Origin: Coniferiporia sulphurascens
Taxonomy: Eukaryota > Basidiomycota > Agaricomycetes > Hymenochaetales > Hymenochaetaceae
NCBI GenBank assembly: GCA_002794785.1
Contig: NBBA01000023.1
Location: 124,001 to 188,000 of the forward strand
Direction of reading: 5' to 3'
Length of the DNA: 64,000 nt
Shown here: positions 10,504 to 22,408 of the stretch, one piece after another
Position numbering within the stretch: position 1 is the stretch's first letter
Layout: every line of letters starts with the position of its first letter
Notes under the pieces: model-generated
What the model saw: only the letters and a program-made list of their open reading frames with translations
What the model was told of the DNA's origin: nothing
The model's database searches: none
Translations under genes and position numbers: made by a program

Positions 10504-11822
10504 GTGTCGGTTGCACAGTGTGCGCACGATTTGCAGTGATTGCAGGTCAGGTGGGCACCCGCACATTCAGCACAACAAGGTTGGGCTCGGCAGCCCTTGG
10601 TTCCATGACCAAGGCCCTGGCACTGCTCACATTGGGTGAGGGTGGGGTGGACGGGTGGGACTGAGAGGCGGAGGGCGGAACCGAACATCCAGACACGTGG
10701 CCTCTTGAGGAGGTGTTTGCGGATGGACCTGTCAGGGTTGACAAAGGAGAAAACCACTGGGCACCTGTCGAGTGTTGGCAGGTGATCCTTGGTGGCGGCA
10801 AAGTGGGGGGTGACTACAAAGTCAAGGTTGTGGAGTGCCGGGTTGTGCCAGACTTCGGCCATGAGGGCCTTCTCATTGATGGTGTGTCCATTCTGGCCAA
10901 ACAAGAAGTCTTTGCAAGGCACCATGGAGATGCGCAGTGCAGACTGGGGGCGGACTCTGGAGGGGGTTAGCGAGAATGCAATCGGGATGTTAATCCCTGT
11001 TGCTATACACTTGGTACGCATATGGGAAGCATAGGCTGCGGAGTGATGATCAATGATCGTTTCCATGGTCGGGTTGGAGGAGGATGGGCATGCTGCGAAT
11101 GTGGTCATGATGTTCCCCTTTATGTTGTAGGAAGAGGACAAAACCGGGACTTGGTCTGCGGTGGGGAGGGAAGTGAAGAACTCACAGGACGTTTTGGTCA
11201 GGGCCATTGCTGACTTCTGGTTTTCGGCCCGTATGCCGACTGTAGGGGTGAGGACCAAGGTTGGGTCCTTGGCGTACATTGTGGGTGGTGGGGGCACCTT
11301 CCTCTGGCGTTTCTTCTTTTTCTGTGCCGGGTTGATGACTGCTCCTGTGACCGGGGCCACTGGAGTTGGGTTGGTGGCTGTTGGGGGGGCCGCTGCTGCG
11401 GCGACTTGCACATAGGAGGTGGGGGCTGCCTGAGGGGCTGCCTGGGGGGCAGGCTGCTGTTGTTGTTGTTGCTGTTGTCGGGGGGCGGGCCTAGAACTGA
11501 TGGAAGACATCTGATGGGAAATAGAAGCCACATCAGTAGTCAGATGCTTGACTGCCTCAGTCAGCACCCTCATTTCTGGGGTCACAGGGGCGGTGTTAGG
11601 GGTCCCGGTTGCGGCCGGGGTCCTCTGGGGGGGGGGGAGCTGGGGCGAAGGGTGCCGGGAGGGCAATTACTGCCCCCTCCCTCATGAAGTTGTAGGCCAT
11701 CACTGCATTGTGGTAGATGATGTCTTGTGGGTAGGTCCTGTCTTGTTGTATGTTGGCAAGAGTCTGCTGGACATTCCAGAGGAGGTCGCCCATGAACTGT
11801 GCCGCCTTGATGTCTAATTTCA

Positions 11823-13044
11823 ACAAGTCCCTGCATACACACACCCCCCTTGGATAGATCCTCTGGCCTTCACACAGGGTCAAGTACATTTTACCACCCC
11901 CATCGCCCCAGTTAGCACCGACACCTGAAAATCATTCGTAAACGCCGCGCGCCAGCTAGGTCTCACCCCCCACGTCCAGATATTCACCGATGGCTCCCAC
12001 ATTGACAATAAGTCAGGCTCAGCCATCTGTGCCATGCTTGGCTACACCTGACTCTGGTCTCGCCAACTAGAATTCTCCCTCGCCACGGCCCCAGGCTGGG
12101 TGGTATGCCGCCTCCTGGCTCAACTGCATGTCGCATTGGACATCTTCTTCCTGTCTGATTCGCTGACTGCCCTCCACCTATTCCGCACCTGGGCCGCCGC
12201 CCCTGGTGCCCACCTCCTTCACATCTGGAAAGCCGGAGTGGAGACCCTGCTGGACTCGTACCCCCAACTCACTGTCCATTTTGTATGGTGCCCTGGTCAC
12301 TTGGACATCCCCAGTGATGAATGGGCTGACATGGAAGTGAAGCTGGCAACAGAGCTCCCCCCATCCGACCTCAAACCCTCCACCTCTGCACTAAAAGAGG
12401 CAGCCGTCCACACCCTCATGGAGCGATGGACGCTCTCGCTTGCCTGCCCCCTTGCCTCAACTGCTGATAAGTACCTGGCAGTCCATGGCCTCCCCTCATG
12501 CCGGCCTCGAAAGCTTCTCATGCACTCGGCCGACCACCCACATAGTGAGCTATCTGCAGTTGCGCAGGTCCTCTGCCGTGCCGGTCCCTATGGGGGATAC
12601 TGGCTGAGCTTCGACTCAGCCTACCATCACAGGCATGGCCTGATCTCACACTGCAGGTGGCATAACCACCCCCCCTGGCCTGCGCAGTCGACTGCCCACA
12701 TCCTCAGCAGCTGTAGCACCTTCCACCCATGGATACAATGCGTGTGGCCACCTCGGGACCCTCTCCCAGTCCACCACTCAGAGTGGGCTGATGAAAACCA
12801 CCTCCCAGTTTTGCACCACTGGCTTAAGCTGACAGGGCATCTTGACCGCCTTTCCGACCGCACTGTAGGCGCCATCCAGCTGGCTTTTGCCGCAATGGAC
12901 CTTGATGGCCACCCAACAGACAAGGATATGGACCTGGACCTCCTACAGGATTACATGCGTCATATGCTCGGACCTCGAACTTGGGACTCAGACCCAGCCC
13001 TTTTGGAGCTATCAGGTATGCTCCCTCCTTTCCCACTTGAATAG
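11823..13044 (+). pseudogene. RNase H region of ORF2 (P1)
   Basis: The first part (11823-12099) is damaged: TDGSHIDNKSGSAICAM is readable from about 11987, but a deletion removes the part around the catalytic Glu. From 12100 a 314-codon frame is open to the stop at 13042, with FFLSDSLTALHLF, the CPGHLDIPSDEWAD motif, the KYLAVHGLPS linker, the HCRWHNHPPWPAQST zinc motif and the LLELSGMLPPF C-terminus. The loss of the Glu region makes an active enzyme unlikely. Confidence 0.85.
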
Positions 13045-13128
13045 TGCCTGCCTTTCGGACTCCTATGGATACATCTCAGCCGGCACTCTCGCCCCCCCTT
13101 TCCATTTCTAAGCTTCTTACCTTAACCT

Positions 13129-14003
13129 TTTTTTTTAAAATTATTATTATTATTATTCCTGCAGTATTACATAATTACAAGCTGCCCCCCTGAAGGGGGG
13201 GCCCTAACTACATAACAACAGAGGCACCCCATCATTGCGCAATGCATGAAACTAGGCAGGGGCCCTGCTCCCCGAAGGGAGCCAAGGTGGGAAGGGCCCC
13301 TATTAGTAAAAACGCGGAAAGAGGGAGGAGTACATTTCACTATGGCAAAGCCAAACGGACGACATCAGGCAAATGGGGTAGCTTAGAATAGGTATGGGAG
13401 GGTGAGAGCGCCGGCCGGGACATACGTGGGGGAGTCCGAAAGGCAGTCATCGATCAGAGGAAAAGGGGGGGAGCACACCTGACAGCTCCAAGAGAGCTGG
13501 GTCCGGGTCCTGGGTCCAGGTTCCAAGCATATGACTCATGTATTCCCTGAGGAGGTCCAAGTCCATATCTTCATCGGTTGGGTGTTCCTCCAGCTCCATC
13601 GCAGTGAAGGCCAGGTGAATGGTGGCCGAGGTATGGTTGGAGAGGTGGTTAAGATGCCCTGTCAGCTTCAGCCAGTGGTGCAGAACCTGGAGACAGTTTT
13701 CGTCAGCCCACTCGGTATGGTGGGTCAGGAGTGGGTCATGGGGGGGCCAGACCTTGTGGATCCAGGGTCAGAATGTGTGACACCCACCCAGGACATGGGC
13801 GGTCGACTGGGCCGGCCAGGGGGGGTGGTTGTGCCATCTGCAGTGTGAGATCAGGCCATGTCTGTGCCAGTAGGCTGAGTCAAAGCTCAGCCAGTAGCCC
13901 CCATAGGGACTGGCGCGACAGAGAACCTGAGCGACTGCTGACAGCTCCCGGTGAGGGTGGTCCACCGACTGTGTGATGATCTTTTGGGGACGGCAGGAAG
14001 GGA
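13129..14003 (-). mobile_element. 5'-truncated LINE W
   Basis: 875-bp insertion in the 3' UTR of P1, with the TSD CTTCTTACCTTAACCT at 13113-13128 and 14004-14019. The left end is a T-rich run (the tail seen on the other strand), then the 3' hairpin, 3' UTR and the C-terminal end of RNase H including the zinc motif (13768-13965). The 5' end is truncated inside RNase H near 14003. No catalytic part is kept. Confidence 0.9.
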
Positions 14004-14254
14004 CTTCTTACCTTAACCTGCCCTTACCCACGTGGTTTGTTCGTAGTGATATGTATCCCTCCTTCTCGCATTTCTCTTACTAAATAGGGACTCTTCACAC
14101 TTCGGCACCCCTCGGGGAGCAGAGCCCCTGCCCAGTTTTGTGCAATGCGCAATGACAGATGCCTCCATTGTTATGTAGTTAGGGCCCCCCCTTCGGGGGG
14201 GCAGCTTGTAATTATGTAATACTGCAGGAATAATAAAATAAAATAAAATAAAAA

Positions 14255-15036
14255 CCCCCAGTCAGCAAAACCCGCCAGTTACTCCCGGCAGACAGGGAAG
14301 AATGGTCCGACATCGCCTTTCCATTACTCAAAATCGCCTTTTCATGCCTGGCGGACAACACCCTCACCCTCAACAAGAAAGTGCAGGCAGTGGTCGACTC
14401 TATGATTGCTGCCCTCACTCTGTTCACCAGGCTTGCTAAGCCATCCAAGTCTGAAGTCCCCTGGTGGACCCCGACCTGCAAGTCGCTCCTCCAAGCGATC
14501 TCGATGGCCACCACCCCCCTTCAGTGATCAGCAGCCCACCACGCCTTCAAACGTGGTGTACGGGCGGCCAAAAGGCAGTTCTACACTGAACAGGCCGACC
14601 AAGCTGACACCTCCAACATTTGGAGCTGGACCAAGCATGGCCTGGGCAACTGACCTACTCCAATCCCCTCGCTCAAGAAGCGTGATGGCACCTTCACCCA
14701 ATCGGATGACAAGAAAGGTGAGCTCTTCCACACTACCTTCTTTTTGCCCCCCCCATCCCACCAAGCGGCCAACACACCGCCGCCTCCACCCCAACCAGCT
14801 GCCCTGCCCATACTCCTCTCAGAGCTCACAGGGGCACTGTCCAACACCTCCAACTTGTCGGCTCTAGGCCTCTCGGGGATCAGCTACCGCCCCTTAAAAT
14901 GGATGGTAGACGCCTACCCAAGAGAGATACTTGCCCTTTTCAATGACTGCCTGCGCATGGGGCACCACCCCAAGTGCAGGCAGGTGGCAAAAGTGGTAAT
15001 GCTCTGGAAGCCAAACAAGAAAGATCCCTTCTCACC
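14255..15036 (+). pseudogene. LINE fragment Q: linker and start of RT
   Basis: Plus-strand ORF2 piece from the linker (KPSKSEVPWWTPTCKSLLQA) to the first RT block (NKKDPFSP). Stops at about 14525 and 14650 both stand at Arg codons of other copies (CGA to TGA). It begins directly after the tail of P1 and ends at the 5' terminus of R. The rest of the RT is not found right of R, so the junction is not a simple insertion. Confidence 0.8.
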
Positions 15037-17450
15037 ATCCCTTCTTGACCTCTTACCACCACCATCTCCCTAGTGTGGGCAGCTTAAACTCCCCCATGGC
15101 AGATCGGTTTGGTGGTCGTCCACTACATTCATCAAACCGGCACCACCGCCCTCACATATGTGGACAATCACCTCCTCATTCGTGTCGGCCCCAGTGTGGC
15201 ATCCAACTGCCAGCGACTCGCCGCCGCCTACCACCAACTCGATGCTCTCTTCAGCGACATTGGTCTCAACATCAAAGCTGCCAAGACAGAGTGCCTACAC
15301 TTCCACCCACCCTGGCGCCGCTCCTCAGCATACACCAACTGGGACTCAGCCGGGGTTCAGGTCAACCCAACCACGCTCATCCGACTGTCAATCCCCCTCA
15401 GATGGCTGGGGATTTGGTGGGATCCCACCCTCACCTTCAAGGCCCATGTCGAGCGAATGCGCTCCAAAGGCCTCTCCACCCTCTCCGCCCTCCGCATCCT
15501 CAGCAACACCGAATGCGGCATCTCGGCCCTTCTCCTATGTCGCCTATATATTGCCTGTGTCCACTCAGTACTCACATGGGGCATGCCGGTTTGGTACCAT
15601 GGCCGACGCCAAAAAACCTTAGTAAGCCGCCTGCAGGCTGTGCAAAACACGGCATGCAGATGGATTCTCGGCGTCTACAAAGGCACCTCCCCTTTCTCTA
15701 CAAATTTCCTTTGTTCCCTTCCCCCCCTTTCTTATTATTTTGAATATGCTAAGACTCTCCATTCTCTGCACCTATGGCGCACCCCACACTCCATTGGTAG
15801 AAAATGTTTCTATAAAACAGTAACTAACCACCCCTTTTCCACTTCTCTGCAGGTCCGGGTCCCCCGGGTTCAACCAGTCCCTGCATACACTCATCCCCCA
15901 TGGACGGATCCTCTGGCATTTATGAATGGTCGAGTTTCGTTCACCTCTCCTATCACTCCGGTCAGCAAGGACACCCACAAGGAATTTGTGGAAGCCACAC
16001 GCTCCCTGAGCACCCTCCCCCACCTCCAGGTCTTCACCGATGGCTCCTGCATGGGCATGAAGTCTGGTTCTGCTATCTGCACCATGATGGGCCTCACCCA
16101 CCTAAAAGCACGCCGACTCACCTCCCCCACATGCGCCACAGCAACGGATGCGGAGATTTTCTCACTCACCTCCATGCCTATGTGGGCAGCACACCACCTC
16201 CAGGAGCTTCTGCCTGTCACATCTGACATCTTCTTTCTGTCAGATTCGCTGACAGCACTCCACCTCATATGCACATGGGCACCAGTCCCAGGCGCCCATC
16301 TCCTCCATCAATGGAAGGCTGGGGTCCAGACTCTCTTGGACTTGTACCCAGATCTCTCCGTGCATTTCGTATGGTGTCCAGGTCACTCCAATATACCAGG
16401 GAATGAATGGGCCAACCATGAGGCCAAGTTTGCGATGAATCTCCCCCCGTCCTCCCTCGCCCCCTCTACCTCTGTGCTGAAGGAGGCTGCCATCAAAACC
16501 CTAATGGAATGATGGTCCCTCTCTCTTGCCCGCCCCCTTGCCTCGACAGCCGACAAGTACTTGGCTGTCAATGGCGTCCCCTCCCGCAGACTGCGGAAGT
16601 TACTTAACCAGTCGGTCGACCACCCCCACCAAGAGCTCTCAGCAGTCGCCCAGGTCCTCTGCCACGCTGGTCCCTACAGGGGCTACTGGCTGAGCTTCGA
16701 CTCAGTCTACCGGCGCAGACACGGCCTGATATCGCGTTGCAGATGGCACAACCACCCCCCCTGGCCAGCCCAATCCACTGCCCATGTCCTGGGCGGGTGC
16801 CACACATTCCGGCCATGGATCCATAAGGTCTGGCCCCCCCGTGACCCACTTCCGACCCACCACACAGAGTGGGCTGAGGAAGACTGTCTCCAGGTTCTGC
16901 ACCGCTGGCTGAAACTGACTGGGCATCTGAACTGCCTATCCAACTGCACCTCTGCTACCATCCGCCTGGCTTTCACAGCGATGGATCTAGAAGGGCACCC
17001 CACCAACGAAGATATGGACTTGGACCTCCTTCGGGAATACATGAGTCATATGCTTGGACCCTGACCCCAGGACCCGGACCCAGCTCTCTTGGAGCTTTCA
17101 GGTACGCTTCCCCCCTTTTCCTCTGTTCAGTGACTGCCTTTCGGACTCTCCCTTGTATGTCCCGGCCAGCGCTCTCACCCTCCCTTCCCTATTCTAAGCT
17201 ACCCCCTTTACCTGCCTTCACCCACTTGGTCTCATCGTAGCGATATGTATTCCTCTCCCTCACTTCTCCTTTACTAATAGGGACCCTTCCCACCTTGGCA
17301 CCCTTTGGGGAGCAGGGTCCCCGCCCAGTTTCATGCATTGTGCGATGATGGGTGCCTCTGTTGTTATGTAGTTAGGGCCCCCCCTTCAGGGGGGCAGCTT
17401 GTAATTATGTAATACTGCAGGAATAATAATAATTTAAAAAAAAAAAAAAA
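15037..17450 (+). mobile_element. Internally deleted LINE R with intact 5' terminus
   Basis: Starts with the LINE 5' motif (ATCCCTTCTTGACC then CTTACCACCACCATC), a 59-bp leader and an ATG at 15096 in the ORF1 start context. It then jumps near 15108 into the middle of the RT (VVHYIHQTGTTALTYVDNH). The rest runs through RNase H to the 3' hairpin and the tail ending at 17450. ORF1, endonuclease and half of the RT are missing although both ends are kept, unlike ordinary 5' truncation. No TSD is visible. Confidence 0.8.
15105..17131 (+). pseudogene. RT C-terminus and RNase H (R)
   Basis: One frame with only two stops, at 16510-16512 and 17062-17064; both replace Arg codons (CGA to TGA). The RT box reads YVDN instead of YVDD. 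RNase H is complete in motif terms: TDGSCMG, the AEIFSLTS Glu, FFLSDSLTALHLI, CPGHSNIPGNEWAN. The last catalytic Asp is changed to Asn (GNEWAN instead of GNEWAD). The zinc motif reads CRWHNHPPWPAQSTAHVLGGC. Confidence 0.87.
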
Positions 17451-17624
17451 GAGGCGCCCATCATCACACAATGCACAAAACTGGGTGGGGGCCCTGCTCC
17501 CCAAAGGGTGCCAAGGTGGGAAGGGCCCCTATTAGTAAGTACAAGAAAGAGGGAGGAATATGTATCACTACAGCCACACCAAATGGATGACATCAGGCAA
17601 AAGGGGGTAGCTTAGAATCGGAAG
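17451..17624 (-). mobile_element. LINE 3' UTR scrap T
   Basis: 174 bp matching the minus-strand 3' UTR of subfamily B/D between the hairpin and the coding end (ACAAAACTGGG..., GGGGGTAGCTTAGAAT). The hairpin and tail are missing on the left and the coding region on the right. It sits between two plus-strand LINEs without TSDs and looks like the remnant of a deleted or recombined copy. Confidence 0.75.
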
Positions 17625-18134
17625 TCGACCACCCATGCAGCGAGCTATCCGCAGTTGCGCAGGTCCTCTGCTGTGCCGGTCCCTACAGGGGCTACTGGCT
17701 GAGCTTCAACTCAGCCTACCATTGCAGGCACAGCCTGATCTCGCACTGCAGGTGGCACAACCACCCCCCCTGGCCTGCGCAGTCGACCGCCCACATCCTC
17801 GGCAGCTGCAGCACCTTCCACACGTGGATATGCTGCATATGGCCACCTCGGGACCCTCTTCCAGTCCACCACTCAGAGTGGGCTGATGAAAACCGCCTCC
17901 CGGTTTTGCGCCGCTGGCTAAGGCTGATGGGGCACCTTAACTGCCTCTCTGACCACACCGCAGGCGCCATCCGGCTGGCTTTCACCGCAATGGACCTGGA
18001 CGGCCACCCCACTGATGAGGATATGGACCTGGACCTCCTATGGGACTACATGCATTGTATGCTCGGACCCTGAACTCAGGACTCGGACCCTGCCCTTTTG
18101 GAGCTATCAGGTACGCTTCACCCTTTTCCCCCCA
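17625..18134 (+). pseudogene. RNase H C-terminal end (P3)
   Basis: Encodes the stretch from VDHPCSELSAVAQVLCC to the C-terminus LLELSGTLHPF. It contains the zinc motif region and a TGA near 18072 at an Arg codon of other copies. No catalytic residues are included. Confidence 0.82.
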
Positions 18135-18148
18135 AGTAACATCCGCCT

Positions 18149-19294
18149 GTTGCCCAAGCTAGGAACTGCTGCACCAATACCTCCCTGCAGGTTTTCACTG
18201 ATGGATCCCGCATCAGTAATGCCTCAGGATCAGCCATCTGCGGCACAAAGGGAGAACTCCACATCAGCTCCCTCAGGCTCGCCTCACCCTCTTGTGCCAC
18301 AGCAACAGACACCAAAATCTTCTCATTGGCAACTGCCCCAGGCTGGGCCGCAAGACACCTCCACCACTTGCTGCCAGATGTCCAGGAGATCTTCTTCCTC
18401 TCAGACTCTCTGACGGCACTAGGCCTTATCCGCACCTGGCCCTCTGCTTCAGGGGCCCAGCTCCTCCCCCTTTGGAAGGCAGGGGTCGAGACCCTTCTCG
18501 ACTTGTTTCCGAATCTGACTGTTCATTTCCGATGGTGCCCAGGCCACGAGGACATCCTGGGGAATGAATGGGCCGACTCTGAGGCGAAGTTAGCAACCGA
18601 GCTTCCCCCTGCCACCCTGGCCCCCTCTATCTCCGCTCTGAAGGAAGTAGCCACCCACACACTCAGCGAATGCTGGTCCCTTCAGCTGGCCCGCCCCCTG
18701 GCCTCTACTGCTGACAAATACCTAGCAGTAACAGGACCCCCCACTTGACAACCGAGAAAACTCCTCACCATCTCAGTCGACCACCCCCACTCGGAGCTCA
18801 CTGCAGTGGCACAGGTCCTCTGTCGTGCTGGTCCCTATGGGGGATACTGGCTGAGCTTCGACTCAACCTACCAACACAGACATGGCCTGATCTCACACTG
18901 CAGGTGGCACAACCACCCACCCTGGCCAGCACAGTCAACCTCCCATGTCCTAGGCGGATGCGAAACATTCCAGCCCTGGATAAGACGTGTATGGCCGAGA
19001 AGAGACCCCCTCCCTGTCCACCATTCAGAATGGGCGGACAAAAACCACCTCCTGGTACTAAGGCGTTGGCTACGCCTCACAGGCCACCTCAACTGAATGT
19101 CCAACCACACAGCCAGTGCGATTCGCCTCGCCTTTGCAGCCATGGAACTAGACAGATTCCCCACCGACAACAACCTCGACTTGGATACCCTCTGGGGCTA
19201 TGTGCATAGGTTGCTCGGATCCAGGACTCAGGACGTGGACCCAGCCCTATTGGAGCTTTCAGGTACACTCCCACCATTTCCCTCTGACTCTTGA
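18149..19294 (+). pseudogene. RNase H domain of ORF2 (A3)
   Basis: TDGSRIS, FFLSDSLTALGLI, CPGHEDILGNEWAD, the zinc motif and the C-terminus LLELSGTLPPF are readable. The catalytic Glu of the AE pair is replaced by Lys (TDTKIFSL), so activity is probably lost. Stops: TGA at 18746-18748 (Arg codon in relatives) and TGA at 19094-19096 (Trp codon TGG in A1). The terminal stop is at about 19292. Confidence 0.87.
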
Positions 19295-19629
19295 TTGCCC
19301 TTCGGATTCCCCATTGGTTTCTTCTATGGCACCTGCAGCCACCCCATTCCTCTTCTAAGGGACTGCCTTTTCCTGATCTCGTCTTGACTTGGTTTGGTTA
19401 ACGATTAGTTGCGATATGTATGCCTCCCTCTATCTCCCTCCTCTCTCATGTAATAGGGTACGTTAGTCCACTAGGCCCCCCTCAGGAGGCACGCACCCCA
19501 CCCAGTTTCGCTCGATGAGTGATGATGGGCACCTCAGCAGTTAGGTAGTTTACAGGCGGCCCCTACAGGGCCACAAGTGTATTGCGTAGCTCAGTAGGAA
19601 TAATAAATTTAAAAAAAATAAAAATAAAA
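18149..19629 (+). mobile_element. 5'-truncated LINE A3 (subfamily A)
   Basis: 1481-bp insertion in P3 with a 14-bp TSD (one mismatch). It carries RNase H, the subfamily A 3' UTR with the GGCCCCTAC hairpin region near 19560, and a mixed A-rich tail (about 19605-19629). The 5' end is truncated just before the RNase H domain. Confidence 0.9.
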
Positions 19630-19953
19630 AGTAACATCCACCTTTTGAATTCCATGGAATATGTCCCAGCCAGCGCTCTTGCCCTCCCTTTCCTATTCTA
19701 AGCTTCCTACTTTAACCTGCCCTCACCTGCTTGGTTTGTTCATAGCAATATGTATTCCTCCCTCTTGTGTCTCTTCTTCTAACCAAATAGGGGCTCTTCA
19801 CACTGCAGCACCCTTCAGGGAGCAGAACCCCCACCCAGTTTTGTGCAATGCACAATGATGGGCGCCTCCGTTGTTATGTAGTTAGGGCCCCCCCTTCGGG
19901 GGGCAGCTTGCAATTATGTAATACTGCAGGAATAATAATAAATAAATAAAAAA

Positions 19954-20532
19954 GAGGAATGGACCAACATAGTCTTCCCTCTCCTCGAAGCAGCCTTCTG
20001 ACTCCCAGGGCTGGACACCCACAACCTGGACATTAAAGCTAAGGCGATCATTGACTCTATGGTCACCACCCTACAGCCGTTCACCCGCCTTGCTAAGCCG
20101 TCAAAAATGGAAGTCCTGTGGTGGTCGCCCCACTGCAAGACCCTCCTAACTGCCATCTCGACAGCCACCACCCCCCTCCAGCGCACTTCGGCACAACATG
20201 CCTTCAAAAGGGGCATAAGGACAGCCAAATGGCAGTTCTACACTGATCAAGCCTCGGAAGCAGATGCCTCCAACATCTGGAAATGGGCCAAGCACGGCCT
20301 TGGAAACCGACCTACCCCCATCCCCTCACTCAAACGGCAAGATGGCTCCCTCACCCAGACAGACAACGAAAAAGGTGAGCTCTTTTGCGAGACCTTCTTC
20401 ACACCCCCCCCACCCCAGGCAGCAACCGACATCCCGCTACCACCGACCCAACCAGCTGCCCCGCCCATACTCCTCTCGGAGCTTACAGCAGACACATCCA
20501 ACCTGTCAGCCCCAGGCCTCTCAGGAATAGGC
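19954..20532 (+). pseudogene. LINE fragment U: linker and start of RT
   Basis: Plus-strand ORF2 piece from the EEWTN linker through VLWWSPHCKTLLTA to LSAPGLSGIG at the start of the RT. A TGA near 20000 replaces an Arg codon. From about 20059 the frame stays open for 160 codons. Minus-strand element V cuts it at 20532. RT sequence resumes on the plus strand only at 21649 (K), much further along, so U and K may be the remains of one copy with a deletion. Confidence 0.8.
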
Positions 20533-21648
20533 TTTTTTTAATTATTATTATTATTATTCCTGCAGTATTACATAATTACAAGCTGCCCCCCCGAAGGGGG
20601 GGCCCTAACTACATAACAACGGAGGTGCCCATCATTGCACATTGCACAAAACTGGGTGGGGGTTCTGCTCCCTGAAGGGTGCTGCAGTGTGAAGAGCCCC
20701 TATTTGGTTAGAAGAAGAGACACAAGAGGGAGGAATACATATTGCTATGAACAAACCAAGCAGGTGAGGGCAGGTTAAAGTAAGAAGCTTAGAAGTGGAA
20801 AGGGGGGGCGAGAGCGCCAGCTGAGATGTATCTTGTAGGAATCTGAAAGGCAGGCTTTACTTGAGGGGGAAGGGAGGGAGGTCCATTCCTCCTTGTCAGC
20901 TGGTAATAGCCGGCATGTCTTTAGGACAGGAGGGGGGGGCCAAGATGGCAGCGACCACTGTAGGATGGCATGGTCAGACAGCGGGGAGGGGTCGGAGGTA
21001 GCCGAATCTAAAATAGAGTCGGGGTTGACCGCGGGTGGGGCCCAGATCATGTCAATGGGGCACTGATGACGATTGCCATCAGGCCTTGAGTCAGAGTCAG
21101 GAAGGTGGGCAGGCACCAGGCCATGCCCATGGAAAAAGTCATCAAGGGGTTGAGCCCCCAAGTCGTCTCACCGTGTGGCTGAGAGTTCGGACCATGTGTG
21201 GTGGCGACAGTTGAAGTCGCCTGCCATGAGTAGGGTGGTGGCTAGCACCGAGGGGAGTGAGAATAAGAAGGACTCACCTGGGTACTGGGGGGTGGCGTTC
21301 TCTCATTCCAGGGTGTGCATGCCGTAATAGTTGCACACCTGGAGGGTGAGTTGTGATCATACCTCCACTGTCAGTACATCAGTGCCATGAGATGCGGCTC
21401 TGAGGATCGACCATGAGGTTGGGGGGAGGGCAATGGTCTGTTGGACGTTCCAAAGGAGGTCGCCAACAAACTGAGTGGCTGCTCGGTCAATCTCTGCAGG
21501 GCTGTAGTGGTGGGTCTTCTGATCGAAGTCCTCTAGCGCTTGGGAGATGGAGTACATAAAGCCTGATGTGTGTGGCTCGAACTGGTCACACGGGCGGGGT
21601 CAGGGGGTGTGCAGGGATAGGTTGTCCAATGAGCATTTGTTGGTGAGC
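20533..21648 (-). mobile_element. Internally deleted LINE V
   Basis: T-rich left end, 3' hairpin and 3' UTR (20533-20880) are fused directly to the ORF2 linker and the C-terminal half of the endonuclease (20881-21431). These in turn are fused to the N-terminal part of ORF1 (21432-21648, FMYSISQALEDFDQ, AATQFVGDLLWNVQQT). RT, RNase H and the rest of ORF1 are missing. This double deletion within one element is visible from motif order. No TSD is seen; the flanks are both plus-strand RT but from different positions. Confidence 0.8.
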
Positions 21649-22408
21649 AGCGTGCCGGTGGATCCTGGGCATCTACAAAGGTGCCTCTCCTTTCTCTACT
21701 AATTTCCTTTGCTCAGTCCCTCCCCTTTCTTTTTACTTCGAGTATTTAAAAACATCCCATTCCCTGTGCCTATGGCGCACTCCCCATGCTATTGGCCACA
21801 AACATTATCATACTGTAACTAATAGACCTTTCTCCCTTTCTCTGCAGGTCTGAGTCCCTCAGGTACAACCCGTCCCTGCATACATGCATCCCCCTTGGAC
21901 AGATCCACCCGCCTTCACAAGAGGATGGGTCTCCTTCACCCTCCCCTCCCTCCCAGTCACAGGCAATACATGTAAAAAGTTCGCGAAAGCTGCCCTGGAC
22001 TTAAGCACCACCCCCCACCTCCAGGTCTTCACTGATGGCTCACACATTGGAACAGCCTTGGGATCTGCCATCTGCACTATGTATGGCCTCACTAGACTCC
22101 GGTCCTGCCGCCTTGCCTCCCCCACCTGCGCCACAGCAATGGATGCAGAAATATTTTCACTCGCCACCGCCCCGAGCTGGGTGGCGCACCACCTCCTCAA
22201 TCACCTGCCTGTTGCATCAGACCTGTTCTTTCTGTCTGATTTGCTGATGGCACTCAACCTTTTCCGCAGCTGGGCCGCCATACCAGGCGCCCATCTCCTC
22301 CACCTTTGGAAGGCAGGGGTTGAGACGCTTCTGGACTCACATCCAGGCCTTACCATTCACTTCATGTGGTGTCCGGGTCATTCGGATGTTCCTGGGAATG
22401 AATGGGCC
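21649..22408 (+). pseudogene. LINE K: RT end and RNase H start, host of H
   Basis: Begins at the CRWILGIYKGASPF block of the RT C-terminus and continues into RNase H with TDGSHIG, the AEIFSLAT Glu, FFLSDLLMALNLF and CPGHSDVPGNEWA. It is cut at 22408 by the T-rich end of H. The rest of K should lie right of the window, beyond H. A stop near 21853 (CAGGTC TGA) interrupts the linker. Confidence 0.82.

Larger units (their letters stand above)
3046..11822 (-). mobile_element. LINE B1, split by A1, A2 and nested LTRs
   Basis: A single minus-strand LINE can be followed through 3046-4070, 6235-9380 and 10504-11822. It contains RNase H, RT, endonuclease and ORF1 in the expected order. A2 splits it at 4070/6235 with a 12-bp duplication (GTCGTCATGACC at 4059-4070 and 6235-6246). 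The LTR pair splits ORF1 with a 5-bp duplication (GTGTC at 9376-9380 and 10504-10508). Its 3' UTR was displaced by A1 and lies left of the window. Its 5' end is truncated in ORF1 near 11820, next to plus-strand LINE P1, into which it seems to have inserted. Confidence 0.85.
9216..11822 (-). pseudogene. ORF1 (Gag-like, zinc knuckles) of B1, split by LTRs
   Basis: Present in two pieces, 10504-11822 and 9216-9380, with an LTR pair between them. The N-terminal part includes AAQFMGDLLWNVQQT and a Gln-rich run (about 11430-11490); next come the basic KKKKRQRKVPPPP segment and the core FFTSLPTADQVPVLSS. Zinc knuckles follow: CEQCQGLGHGTKGC (CX2CX4HX4C), a second Cys/His cluster, and a third knuckle in the C-terminal piece. 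ORF1 of this LINE type binds element RNA and forms the ribonucleoprotein. The 5' end is truncated near 11820 and there is a frame change at a G run near 11630. Confidence 0.83.
11823..14254 (+). mobile_element. LINE P1 (subfamily B), host of B1 and W
   Basis: Plus-strand LINE 3' part: end of RT, RNase H, 3' UTR, hairpin and a (TAAAA)n tail ending at 14254. Left of 11823 lies B1, which probably inserted into P1, so more of P1 should lie left of the window. Minus-strand LINE W interrupts its 3' UTR (13129-14003) with a 16-bp TSD. Confidence 0.8.
17625..19953 (+). mobile_element. 5'-truncated LINE P3, host of A3
   Basis: Plus-strand C-terminal RNase H end plus 3' UTR and tail (17625-18148 and 19644-19953). 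It is split by A3 with the 14-bp TSD AGTAACATCC(G/A)CCT at 18135-18148 and 19630-19643. The 3' hairpin and a (AATA)n-like tail are present. The flanks (T on the left, U on the right) do not share a duplication. Confidence 0.82.
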
